A stretch of DNA of 64,000 nt from Cucumis sativus (lineage: Eukaryota; Streptophyta; Magnoliopsida; Cucurbitales; Cucurbitaceae). The translations under genes and the position numbers were made by a program. The stretch covers positions 2,728,001 through 2,792,000 of the forward strand of contig NC_026656.2 of assembly GCF_000004075.3 (NCBI RefSeq), read 5' to 3'. A model generated the notes under the pieces. The model was not told the DNA's origin. It ran no database searches and saw nothing but the letters and a program-made list of their open reading frames with translations. Of this stretch, positions 48,878 through 60,689 are shown piece after piece. How positions within the stretch are numbered: position 1 is the first letter of the stretch; every line of letters starts with the position of its first letter.

Positions 48878-51061
48878 AAAGTCATTAATTTTTTATTTAA
48901 CTTTTTTTTTTTTCACAAAGAGACAAAAAAATTTTAGTTTGAAATAATTGAGAATACAAAGAAAAGCCCAGCTGTCACTTTTTTTTTATAATTGTTTTCT
49001 TTTGAGAATATATTCTCAAAATGTCTTTGGATCATCATATTTTTATATTTCTATTAACAAAACCACTTTATTAATAGCTTTAGTATATATATATTACAAA
49101 TATTTTTGTGAATGTGTATTATTAATATTATGCTAATGTTTAGTACTGACCTAATTATTTAGCTTTTAGCTATGTTGATATTAGAAAAAAAGTAATAAAT
49201 AACTTTTGTTGGATGTTATTGTAAATATTTTTTTTATGATAGATCAATTTAGATGTAGTATAATTAAGTGACTAAAAGGTCTATAATTTAAATTATTTTA
49301 TATTTTTATTATATTCAATCATTTATATTTATTCTTTAATATCAAAGTCGACGTAAGTATGATGAAAATATTACTAACAATATGTATCTAACTAAAAATT
49401 GAATGTTAAAAAAACCTTCATTTTATCATTTGTATAAATGGACATAATATAAGATAATAAGGGGATAAAGATCATGGACTAATGTGTGTGTATATATAGT
49501 ATATTTAATCACGAGATTTCTAAAAAAACGAATATAGATTATAAAAAAGTGAAGATCTTTCTATATAAGATAGTGTAAAGAAAATTTGGGTGTATAGTTT
49601 AATCATGAAAGAATAATTGAAAACTTTTTAGAGATGTGATTATCTAAAGTAAGAGATATGATTTTTTTTTTTTTTTTTTTTTTGAAATAAAAGTTTAGAA
49701 AAGTGAAATGACCCACAAAGTGCTAAATTTGATTAAACGGTAGATTTTCAAAAGAAATTATTCCTTTGATTCTTTATTTGGTAATTATATTGCGAATGTG
49801 TATGTAATGATATTATATTTCATATTATATCTTTGCCATGTTTAAAGAAAATATATATATTATGTGAAAGAACTTTGTTGATAAGTATTGGCAGCAAAGA
49901 TATTTTTGAAAAATTATGATTTATATACCCTCTTGAAAAAAATTTCTCTTACACTATACTTAAATAAAAAAAGTATAAGCTTTTTATCTTAAAAGCAATC
50001 TTAAAGCTATACAAAAATGGTTCTTTTATTTGTCATTTTTTTTCTTAAAGGAAAGTACTTATGATTCTCAAATTATATAGTTGATGGCAAATGTGTTTTC
50101 CACTTAACTTGTAATGGGTTTTTCCAATACCTTTTGAAAAGAATAAATAAATAAATCATAATGATAAGGTAACTTTTTTTTATGAAAGTTATAAATTTTA
50201 GTTTTTAAAATAATTAGATTTAAATTATATATTCACATCAACCCTAAGATTATTTAACAATGAGAAACTAATATAGATTAAAATTATATTAATTTTTTTA
50301 TTAAATTATTAAATAATATTTATTTAAGAGTTAACTTAATTTTTTTTTATAACTCAAACCTACCATTTTCTGTTTGATTTTGAAATGAAACTAGAGTGCA
50401 ATGGTTGATTTAATATTGCATCATAATAAAGTGATTGTTCGATTATATCATAAAAAATAAATTAAGAGACTATTTAACCCTTGCAAATACGTTGAATTAA
50501 TGTTTAGAGAGTCGGAACAATATTTTAACTTAAAACAGTAGAATTATTTTCAAACAAGTGTAACTCTTATTGTCTGTAAACAAATTCATATTTGTTTGAT
50601 AATTCACTAAAAACATTTTTTTTTTAATTTTCGCACACCAAAAAGTAAATAATTTATCAAATACAAAAGTAAAACTTAAAGACAGAAAATGAATGAATGA
50701 ATTACCAAAGCATACTCTAAATTAATGATCTCTTACATATGAGAAGTGCAATCACTTTTCACTTGTAAGTACCATCAATCATACGTAATAATCATTTTGA
50801 ATAAATTACATAAGCTCTCTCTTAAAGTAATTTTAAAGCTACACGAATCCCTTATTTTCTCTCTTTTCTGCTTCTCTTTTTTTTAGAGCAAAGTTTTTTC
50901 TTTTAGTGTAAGTGTGTGTATATGATATGATATTTGTCATTTTGTCTAAAAGGAAAATTTGTATCTTATCCTAAATGATTTAATATAACCACTTTAATGC
51001 ATTAAGTTCTAATCTTCTTTTTATCTTTGCAACTAATGATGCTGGTTGTGTGTATGGTGTA

Positions 51062-51106
<45 letters not shown>

Positions 51107-52129
51107 TGATAAAAGAATGTAAATGTAACATTCTATTTTCTATGAAATTAAATAAGGGGGTATGTATACTTAGCTAGAAGATTAATGGGATATAAAGTGG
51201 TATACACTGAACATAATTAAATTTAGAGAATTTACTCCATCACTAGTTTAATCAAAGAAACGGATTAAATTGTGGTTAAATTAAAAATGTGGTCTTTAGA
51301 CGTTGAATAATAATATGTTTTATATGTTTTAATTTAGAATTTTATAGGTTATTCTTAGTTTTAGTTTGGTATCTATAGTTTTGAACTTCTCATAAACCAC
51401 GTCTAAATGATGATTTATATATATATTTTTCATTTTTACTCTATATTTGCACGTTAAACACAATGCATAAACATAGTAGTGATAAAGACAATTAAACAAA
51501 GATTCTACGAAATCATAAGTGACAATGTTGAGACATGCAATTTTAGTTTTATATGTTTAGTAGTACGAGGTTTCATCTCAAAACCATTTGATAATTAGAG
51601 GAGTAACTCATCAATCTTATAAAAGTGTGTGTTTTCTTGGTTTTTAGAATGTCGACTCTCAACACACATCTCAACATTATCAACGAATCTAAAGTTCAAA
51701 AACTAGTCTAGACTTGACCTAGATTCATTCAAGTTTGAACTGACATCAATCTGTGGCCGACTTAGTCTAAACAAATTCATTTATTTATTTGATTGGACAT
51801 GAATCATGATTTTTATAATGATGGCCAACCCGTTTAGAACATTTTTTTGGATAGGTCCATCGGGTCGACCACTAAACTCAAATATATATGGCATATGCTT
51901 ATATTTATAGTTTTCATATATTATATTTTGTGTATTAAAAGGTAAAAGTTTTTAAATTCTTTTCTTTTTAAGTATTAAAACTAATAAAAAACTTAAGACA
52001 AATAAATTGTAAATAAAATGTTACAATATAACAATATTAGGAATTTTATCCAGAAAAGTAATAAAAATATAAAGGAATTTCAAAAAATACAACGACAAAA
52101 TATTTTAAAAAATGACTTGATTTTGTTAG
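48878..52129. other. Intergenic, no gene recognised
   Basis: AT-rich DNA with a T run of about 23 nt (49661..49683) and a long TA run (about 51066..51100). No coding potential recognised. Confidence 0.35.
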
Positions 52130-52178
52130 ATATGCGGTAATTATTTTGATATTTTGTTATATTTATAAAAATTTCTCA
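52130..52178. repeat. Dispersed repeat fragment, second copy
   Basis: This segment resembles 16902..16951: TATGCGGTAATTATTTTGA followed by TTTGTTATATTTATAAAA-like sequence. Confidence 0.4.
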
Positions 52179-52965
52179 AATATAAAATAAATTTAATAAA
52201 CTTGAATAGCGAGTCATTGAAAAAAAAAAATATAAAAGATGCATATATTTTCAAATAATTATATCATGTGCTAATCCAATGTGCATGTTTAAGCCCAAAC
52301 TTAAATTTGATCTAAGTATCTAAGCGGAAGCCAAAGCCAAAGTGTTGGACTATTAGGTTTGGTATTGATGGTTGAGTCGATCTAATCTAAACCCAAACAA
52401 TGCCTTAGTTCTACTGCTTTGGGCCTTAGTCTAAATAATGCTTGTTTAGACCATTGACTTCATTCCTAAGAGACGAGTGAAAAGTTTCATTTGGTTGAAG
52501 ATTAAAGGAGAGAGGGAAGAATAAATTATGAACTCCCTTCCATTTCTTTTTTTCTTTTCAAATATAGAGACAATACAATAATATATTTTAATACATAGTA
52601 AGTGTATTGATATTTTTATTATATTTATAAATTTAAAATGGTTTTGATGAAAGAAATGCACCAAAAAGAGAAGAATATGTTAATATGTTGAATGAAAATT
52701 GAAGTATAAGGATCAAAATTAGTGTTCATGGAGTGGGTACCACTGTTCATTCAACGTGTCTCCTCCAATGAAAGACCTCAAAATTGCCAAATCATGCGAC
52801 CCTTCTCTCTCTCTCCCCTGTTCCAGCGAGACTTTATTTTCCTTTCCAACTCTCGCTTTGTTTCTTCTTCTTCTCCCCTTTTCCCTTCTCGCCTCTAAAT
52901 TCTTTTAAGCAATTCCAGGCTGCTGAACAGTTGGGTGAACCTCATTTAAAGAACCCATTTCAAAG

Positions 52966-55932
52966 ATGCATTCATTTGGGTTCAGAGCCAACGCTTTGCT
53001 CACCTTCGCCGCCACCATTCTCGCCGTCATTTGTGCTTTCGCTTCCTTTTCCGATACCCTCAACTCCCCTTCACCCACTGCACAAGTTCAGGTCTCCCTT
53101 CTTCTTCTTCTTCTTCTTCTCTCCTCATCTTTCTGGGTTTTCTTTTCCTTCCCCTTTTAGATCTGTGGATTCATTTTTCTTGAATTTCCACACCCATTTG
53201 GTGATTTGATTTGGTTTTCTTGTTTTTGTGTCTTAGGTTCTCAGCATCAATTGGTTTCAAAAGCAACCCAATGGAAATGATGAGGTATGATCTCATGGAC
53301 TTTCTTGTTTCTTTAGTATTTGATGAAGTGGGGTTCTATTGGGTTTGTGAAAATTTGTGTGAGAAGAGGGAATGAACGGCATTTCAGTTTCCTGACGTGT
53401 TGAACTTTAGGGGTCCTTTTTCTCCCTCTTTTTCCTTTTGTACTGCATGATTTGTTATTTGATGTAATGAAATGGGACATTAGTGTATTTGAAAATTATG
53501 AAAAGTTGTTGGGGAGAAGGCCCAAGTTGGTTATTGGAGAACATGTAGTCTCGAAAATTAGGGCACGTACCTAAGAATGTTGATGTTGGTTGTTCCTTGT
53601 TCGAATCCTTTCTCGCCCGCAGCCAGTCAAAAAGGGCAGACTTTTCCCTTGTGTGTATGAAAATCATGGTTGGGGGAAATTATCTGAGGTTTCGTCTTCT
53701 TAGGATTGCCAGGATACCATTAGACCAAATAACCATGACCTTACTCCTGAAGAAAGTACCAAAAATGAATTGAAACGCCTCTTCACTCCTTCTAGAGAAG
53801 CACCAGCTTAGACCGAACAGACGTAAAACATATTTTGCTGTTTTATATATATATATATATATGTAGGAAACAATATTTAGCGTGTCTCTAATCCAGTCGA
53901 ATGCTGTTTCTTCTTATCTGATGGAAAGCCGTGTTTTTCTTAGATAACTGATGGTGGGTTGGCTGTAATCTTGACTAGGGGTTCTGTAATTTCATTAAGA
54001 GATTATTTCTAACTCTATCATTTTTAACTCTGTCAACCTTGATCCCCTCCTCTCCCCCCTTTTTAGGTTTCTCTACTATGCTCGTTGTATAATTCTCTTC
54101 TACTTTGAGTTTTACATTAATAAAGAAGCTTGTCTCCATCTAAAAAAAATCTTAGCAAGATTGATTACTTGATGGATTTTTAGATACACAAATATATGAA
54201 TTATGAGGAGAAATTTATTGAATACGTCAAGTAAATGCGTGGATATATTGAGAAAGTAAAGATCCCACAGGATAGTATAATAAAGAGGTCTTTTTCTCAC
54301 TCTAGGTAAGAAAGTGATCAAGGAAAGTTAAAGTTAAAAGAGGACTTTTCTTTCTGTTGAGTTCTTTGAAATGATAAGTTTCTTTTCTTTGATTGTGTAA
54401 GTGTGAGATTGAGTGTGGATAGGTTTCTTGGCGCTGATTAACTCCAACAACATTCGCCCTTAAGCTAGGCTTCCATGACTCCATCATCTTCATGAACGAG
54501 TCATTTTTCAATGCTTTTGATGAATATGTATGTAATATCATCTCCGACCTTATAGTCGTATTGTAATAATTCTCTATTTATGATTAGATCTCTAGGGAAA
54601 TTATATTTGACTTTTTTGTGATTATTCCCTTTGTGAAAAGGTAGACTTGGTGTGAGAACGATTGACAAGCTTATTATCCCAAAACAATGTACTCCTTTCT
54701 TCTTGAAGGACACTTTGGTCAATGATAAGGAACTGAAAAAAAAAATCAAATAGGCACAAGCACATTTTTTAGAAGAGGATTGATGGGAGCTTATTATCAT
54801 AAAATAATGCAATTACTCTTTCTTGATTATTTGACAGAATGCTTCTTTTTGCAGGTTAGCATGACTTTAAACATATCAGCGGACTTGCAGTCATTATTTA
54901 CGTGGAACACAAAGCAGGTGCAGTGGCGAACTATTTTCTTCTTTTGTTTCCTCTCATAATCCTTTCTACAGTCTGGTTGGTTCATTGTGGTGATTATAAA
55001 TAATTAGTTGATAGAACACGTTTGTTTATTCACACACTAGTTACACCAAGGGCCAGCCGACTCCTTTTGTTCATACTAAATCCCAAGTCATTCTCCCCTT
55101 ACTTTCTTACTTCTATATTCTCTTAACTATCTGCATTCGAGGGTCTATTATAAACGTCATACAAATTGTCATAATCCCTGAAGTTAATAGGTTTCAAATA
55201 GCTGGATGTCCATTTGGCATAGGGTGGTCATTGTCGCTTCTTCCCTTTATTTGTATATTCTGTGAACTACGTCATTCAAGTTAATAATAGTGTCGGGGAT
55301 CACAAGGGTTTCATCTGTTTATATACATATTTCATAAACTATAAATAAAACCCTTTCTTTCTTGAGATTCGGCAGTGTTATCATGATCTTCATTTTAACA
55401 TGTGCTACAGGTTTTTGTGTTTCTTGCTGCTGAATATGAAACCCCATTGAACTCCTTGAATCAGGTGAGTTTCTGCTCATCTCTTTTAGCAACTTGACTC
55501 GCCTTAGGTTTTTGGCTTTCTCGTGACTGAAATCACAAAAGTTCACATATTTCACTACACGGGGATTCTTTATACATTTACTGCAATTTAATCCCTTTCC
55601 AAAATGTGGTTTCTAGATCTCACTTTGGGACGGTATCGTACCTTCCAAAGAGATTGCAAAGTTTCAAATCCATACATCAAACAAGTATCGCTTTGTTGAT
55701 CAGGTTTGTTATCTCTGGTTCTTTTCCAAAGCTTTCTCCAACATGTTTATGATGATTAGTAAGTTTTAAACCTAAAAGTGACTAACTTGTATTTCTCCTT
55801 GTTCAGGGAAGCAATCTGAGAGGTAAAGAGTTTAACTTGACATTGCATTGGCATGTGATGCCAAAGACAGGCAAGATGTTTGCAAATAAATTGGTGATGT
55901 CTGGATATCGTTTGCCACAGGAATATAGATGA
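52966..55932 (+). CDS. Signal peptidase complex subunit 3 (SPCS3/SPC22 family)
   Basis: Six exons (52966..53091, 53237..53284, 54855..54917, 55411..55464, 55617..55703, 55807..55932), all phase 0 and a multiple of three, give 167 aa, the usual length for the plant protein. The N-terminus [20 protein letters not shown] holds the single transmembrane anchor (about residues 11-29). The remainder is the luminal SPC22 domain, with [32 protein letters not shown] and [15 protein letters not shown] (NISAD) and NLT (NLTLHW) are possible N-glycosylation sites. The protein is a type II ER membrane protein and an accessory subunit of the signal peptidase that removes signal peptides. The chosen ATG starts the conserved MHSFG-type N-terminus; the longer overlapping open frame from 52784 is pyrimidine-rich leader. 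Exon 1 is followed at once by a (CTT)n run in intron 1. Confidence 0.95.
53098..53121. repeat. (CTT)8 microsatellite in SPCS3 intron 1
   Basis: A perfect CTT run starts 7 bp after the exon 1 boundary, close to the splice donor. Confidence 0.85.
53540..53660. mobile_element. Possible tRNA-derived SINE fragment (B-box only)
   Basis: Intron 2 of the SPCS3 gene contains TTGTTCGAATCC (53597..53608), a good match to the pol III B-box of tRNA-derived elements, followed by CTTTCTCGCCCGCAG. No convincing A-box lies at the right distance. Confidence 0.3.
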
Positions 55933-56745
55933 GAAAAAATTTCTCAATCAATTGTAATTTCTGAACTAAACCTTACAATAGGCTTTAGCATCAGCCAGCT
56001 TAATCAACAGTCTTACAAACACTGAACATTTCATGAATGGAATAGGAAGAGGAGGAATTTTGTGTATTCCATTTTTTCATGAATTCTTCAGGCTTTTAAA
56101 TGAATTGAGATATGATACAGTTTGGTCTTTTTTTTTTCCCACCTCTCAACTGCATAGTCTCTGTGATGGCAGATGACCCTAATAACTAATTTTAGTTATT
56201 GATCTACATGAACTCCAATATGAATCATCACTTTCTAATATTAAAATATTTTAAATAAGAAAATACTTCAGTCAATCTTTGTCACACAACAAACTTGTGT
56301 TTTTTAACTATATAATAAAAGATACACTCGGACAGGACCCAAGTATTACTCTTTAAAATGTTAGTAATGTATAGATGTTTAAGATTGTTGAATTGGATGA
56401 TCTTTTTTTGTTATTGATTGCAAATGTATGAGTGTTACGCGTGAGCATGTGGCTTTCGCACTAATTGATCTTTCCAAATAAGCTTTTATTCAATAATTTC
56501 TAAAAATAAGCTTAAATCAACAATAATTATTATGATTTGGATAGGAGGTTTGATCTCATCCCGTTGTGTAAAATATGCTTTTAAGCTTTTTGAATAAAAA
56601 CCCTTTCAAAACCTAAATTCGAACTAATAAATCAGCTTCTATGAAACAGTGTAGAAGTGACTAATAAATCAGCTTCTATAGAGCTTGAAAATTGGATATA
56701 ATTTATTATCCTTTGAATCAAGGCATAAAATTAAATTGCTAATAT
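55933..56745. other. Convergent intergenic region between SPCS3 and IDM-like A
   Basis: It holds the 3' ends of two convergent genes. The 20-bp unit ACTAATAAATCAGCTTCTAT occurs twice (about 56624 and 56659). No gene seen. Confidence 0.45.
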
Positions 56746-58469
56746 TCATGACTGTAAATCTTTCATCACAACACCTTCAAGAATCCCAGCAATGTCAAAG
56801 TTAGCTAAGAAATGTTGAGGATCAACAGGGCCAGGTAGTTGAAATGAAAGTGAAAACTCTCCTGGTGGACACAGGTTGTGAGTTACCATTTCAAACACTT
56901 GAGAATGTTTTTTCACTGTTCTCTCACCTGTTGTTGTAACTCCCTTTATCACCACTCTCCCATCCTTTTCAACTTCACAGTTAAATCCACCTGATCAATG
57001 AATCAAAACTCTCATCAATTTATGACAAAAAAAACCACTGAAAAACTGACTAGTATTATATATATATATATATATATATATTTAGTTAATTCAGATAGTT
57101 GTGTCTATTTCGTGTTTCGATTTAAAAAGATCTCCATTGTGTCTCTAACTCCAGTAGGTATATGTTGCCTAAATGGTCATAATATGGTAGATATTGAACA
57201 CAAGGATAGCTAGGCAAACTAAAGAGACATTCATCCCATCCATCAACCAATATCATCATGGCTAAACTATATTGTTCTTACTAATATCCTTTCCTTTTTA
57301 GTGTATACAAATATATAACTATAACTCAGGATACTCTTGAGATAATCTGTGTGGTTGCAGTAATAGATTCAGCTTCTAGTTTTCGAACTTTTTCTTTGTA
57401 TTTCATGATTTCTTGTTTTTAAGTTTCAGTTGCTAGTCTATTTTTTGTATCTATGAGCATTAGTTTTGTTTACTTTTTTAAAAAAGACTAATATGTAAGA
57501 TTCGGATCATTGAAATATATTAAACAAAAGCAACTTACATGGATCTCTTTTAACGCCTGGAAGAGACACACGAAACAAGTACGAGTCTTCACATTCTCCA
57601 ATGTCCATTGATCCAATTATTGGTCCAACGTTTCCCATTGCTGCAGTTCCAGTCAATGCAAATCCTGTATTTGTAGCAGCTACTAGATTCGCCCAATCTT
57701 CTTCAGATGGTTGTCCGGGAAGAAATAGCATTGCTGGACCAAATTTCTTCTCCAAAAGATTAGAGTCGGAATTGGTATGTGGAGGTGTCAAATTACCATT
57801 ATATGGAACACTACGAACAGGTGAAGTAACTAAGTCATGTTGCTGATCATCCTTAAGAGGAGAGAACTCTTTATTCGATCTGTTCTCTGTAGCTTCAACA
57901 TTGAGTGAAGCTTTACGAGCTGACGAATTGTGTGATCTGGCTGCATCTCTATCCAAAAAGAAGTCATTCAGTCCTGTTAGCCTCTTAAACCTTTCAACAT
58001 CTTCCGGATTCAGGTAGTAGACTTCTGGGTTGTTGATAAACAAAAGGCTCTCGATATACCTATACCAATTCTTGGACCGAGTATGAGGATGTAGTTCAAG
58101 TGGAAAAAGATCAGGAAACTGAGGAGAACTAGTATCTCGTCCTTGTGAGGGAAATTTGCCTTGGAAGAACTGATGTAATAAAGACATCTTCATAATAAGA
58201 GATTCATCAGCCTTCCTCAAGACATAATAAAATATGCGCTCTACTTCCACCATCTTCATGAGAGATCCAGCAAGTTGATCAGAAGTATAGGGAGGCAATT
58301 TCTCAGCTAGTCTCTGTAGAGCAGACTTTGGTGCTGTTTCGCCTTTGAGGTTAGGCCCAAAGTAGATACCGGCGATGAAGTACAATAGAAAATGCTGGTC
58401 ATTCTCTGGTGCTTTAGTTGGCACAACAGGAATAGGAGATTTTGAGTTCTGGGGAGAGCTGTCATCCAT
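56746..58469 (-). CDS. Alpha-crystallin (HSP20-like) domain protein, INCREASED DNA METHYLATION 2/3-like, copy A
   Basis: Two exons (57539..58469 and 56746..56990) join at a phase-1 intron and give 391 aa. The N-terminal half (about 26-175) is a conserved family region with [18 protein letters not shown] and [17 protein letters not shown] variable serine-rich linker follows. From 243 come [23 protein letters not shown] and [11 protein letters not shown], then the alpha-crystallin fold (about 288-385) with [45 protein letters not shown] and GILEGVVMK. In Arabidopsis, IDM2 and IDM3 work with MBD7, the acetyltransferase IDM1 and ROS1 in active DNA demethylation. The start is the first ATG (58469); a near-upstream TTGTAG acceptor (about 58495) suggests a 5' UTR intron. 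It is convergent with SPCS3 and divergent from copy B. Whether it is IDM2 or IDM3 is not settled. Confidence 0.9.
57057..57081. repeat. (TA)n microsatellite in the IDM-like A intron
   Basis: About 12 TA units lie inside the 548-bp intron (56991..57538). Confidence 0.8.
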
Positions 58470-60010
58470 TGCAGAAGCAGCTGCCAAATAGAAACCTACA
58501 AGCAAGAAAAAGTTGCTAATTGAAGTGACAGAGAAAAAGTCTGGATTAAATAAATGCTAGCAAAATAGATAACAATCATCTGGAAAGAATACCCCTTTCA
58601 TGTCTCTCCCTTCCCACATGCTCACCTGCATCGATTCATATTTACACACAGTAAAAAGGCTACCTAAAAATTTAAACATAGCTTCTTTCTTAACTTTGAA
58701 CATAAATTTGCTTCTATCAACAGAAAACCAAAAGGCAATGTGAAAGACAGGTACAATAAAATTAAAACGCGCTAGCTTTATAACGTTAATACAAAATTAT
58801 TAGGTAGATAAGACTTTTTTACGATAGTGGATACCCTAAATTATAATTGATAAACCAGGCAGAAACTTGAATCGGACACATGGATGTCACCAGCAGAAGT
58901 AAGCGGTCATCAAATAATTTGCCAGAAACAAGTAATGTTAGAAGAAAACACCATCAAACTGCCATTTTAAAATTACAGATTGGTATATAATCCTTCCTCA
59001 CATTTGTTGGCATCCCTTCCCCCTCATTTGCCTGAAGCTAATTCTCTATCACTTAGAGCTATGCGAACACGAGAGTAGCCCAATGGTTAAGTCATCCACT
59101 CCTTCCTTTAGTTTGAAAGTTCAGATCCGCACCCCCACATTAGTTGTAGTAAAATGACTACAAATCTGTTGTTACCACAAAGGCCATGATAAAACTAAAT
59201 AATAGAAAGTTCATAACTCGTCTTTCTTTTGAAATGACGACTTATGTAGGATGTACAAACCCAACTACCATTTTACAAACTTCAACCAATTTCTTTTCTC
59301 TCACAATCTCCACAACCACTAACAAATTCTAAAATTTCAACCTACACCAAGCTAAAAGTATAATTAGCATCAGCATTCATCCATACTAGCAGTTTTCTTC
59401 CCTTTTTGGGACAAAGGAAAAACCTTACTTCCAAAAAATGAAGGGAAAAAAAAAATCTAGGGTCAGCTTGAGCTGGCATACAAAGAACAGAGCAATAAAG
59501 TTACCAAGAAATTCCAAAACAATATTTGCCAAATACAAAACAATTAATCTAATAAAGCCAAACCAGCTAAAAGCTTCTTCATTGAAACTGCGAAGAAGAT
59601 GTTATAAACTGGCCCTAATATGAAAAGGTTCTATATCCAATTATCAAGCCAGTGCCATTTGAATTCAACAATCAGAGTCATAAATCATGATAAGGTCAAA
59701 GGAAAAAAGGAAGGCATTGAGTTCCACTCAAATTCCACCATAATTTTACCTAATTGGAAAGGAATGAACGATGAATGGCACAGGGAAATCAGCCGAATCG
59801 GAGATCAAACGCAATCAGTACCAGATGAAAGAAATCCCACAAAAGAAAAAAAAAAAAGAAAAAAACCCGAAATTGACACAAAAAACTCAAGAGCAGAACA
59901 TTCGAATGGGAGCTGGAGGAGAACTTTGGTTGAGGTTGCATCAAACAAACAATAGTACAACAGCCCCACAATGTAAAAAGATCACGAAATGAAATGTTGA
60001 AGAAAAGCTG
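58470..60010 (-). other. Probable 5' UTR intron and leader of IDM-like A
   Basis: The sequence immediately upstream of the ATG reads TTGCTTGTAG then GTTTCTATTTGG on the minus strand, a good 3' splice site, so the leader probably continues in an upstream exon. A pyrimidine-rich leader-like stretch on the minus strand at about 59790..60000 is the likely first exon. Open frames here on the plus strand have no family similarity. Confidence 0.4.
59066..59165 (+). mobile_element. tRNA-derived SINE relic
   Basis: An A-box-like TAGCCCAATGG (59076..59086) and a B-box-like AGTTCAGATCC (59118..59128) are spaced as in a tRNA. They are followed by CACCCCCACATTAGTTGTAG and an A-rich end, typical of plant SINEs. 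The intervening region cannot fold into a functional tRNA cloverleaf by eye, so it is not called a tRNA gene. Confidence 0.55.
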
Positions 60011-60689
60011 AAGAATCCACCAATGTCGAATCTTTCCATTTAACTGCTATCACTATTCAACAAACAAAATTACTTTAAAAGGAAGTTTTTTTTCATAAAA
60101 GATTTTAGTTTTTGAGATAATTTGATCCTTTTTTCTTTTCTTTTCTTTTTTTTAGTTTTGAAAATTTAGATGAAAATTTTCAAATGTTTTTTCATATGTA
60201 AAAATAAGCATAGTTTTTAATTTTTCTTTCTAAACATTTAAATTCTTACCGAGTTTTTATTTTTATAAAAAATAAATTTTATTAGTTAATGTGTTTAAAC
60301 TCTCAAAAAAACTTAAATGGGTATGTATCAATCTCAAAATTTTATTTTATTTGTAAAAGATAATAAATTAAGTGTTCATATAAGTTAAATGTTTAATAAT
60401 TTTTGTAACCAATCTCATAAGAATAGAACATTTTATTTATTTGTTTGAACGGATAGTTAGATTTTAAGTACAAATTTGGAAATTATTTACATTTTCTAAA
60501 AGAGACTAAAAAAGAAAGGAAAAAGATCACGTGAGTAAGATATGGAGGGAGGGAACCCATATTCATCTCTTCTCAGCCCTATGCAAATGCTTCCTTATAA
60601 ATTCAACTTCTTCACTTTCATTTCCTTCTTACTCTTACTCAATACGTTGACGAAATCCCAACCTTTTCAAAGTCTCCGGCCACTTCCCG
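60011..60689. promoter_or_regulatory. Divergent promoter region between IDM-like A and B
   Basis: Between the inferred leader of A and the start of B lie about 0.6 kb. On the B side a TATA box TATAAAT (60596..60602) sits 88 bp before the ATG, which implies a leader of roughly 60 nt. A palindromic CACGTG G-box lies at 60528..60533. Confidence 0.5.

Noticed and set aside
52784..53209. 141-codon open frame overlapping SPCS3 exon 1
   Set aside because: It reads a different frame through the pyrimidine-rich leader and exon 1, and continues into the intron across the CTT repeat. The SPCS3 frame is the conserved one.
58470..58505. 12-codon upstream extension of IDM-like A
   Set aside because: It begins at TTG and crosses a good 3' splice site (TTGTAG), so it is likely 5' UTR/intron sequence, not protein.
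59066..59165. Possible tRNA gene
   Set aside because: The A- and B-box spacing fits, but acceptor and anticodon stems do not pair by eye; a SINE relic is more likely.
59438..59992. Overlapping plus-strand open frames of 61-111 codons
   Set aside because: Lys/Asn-rich products complementary to the presumed leader of IDM-like A; no domains.
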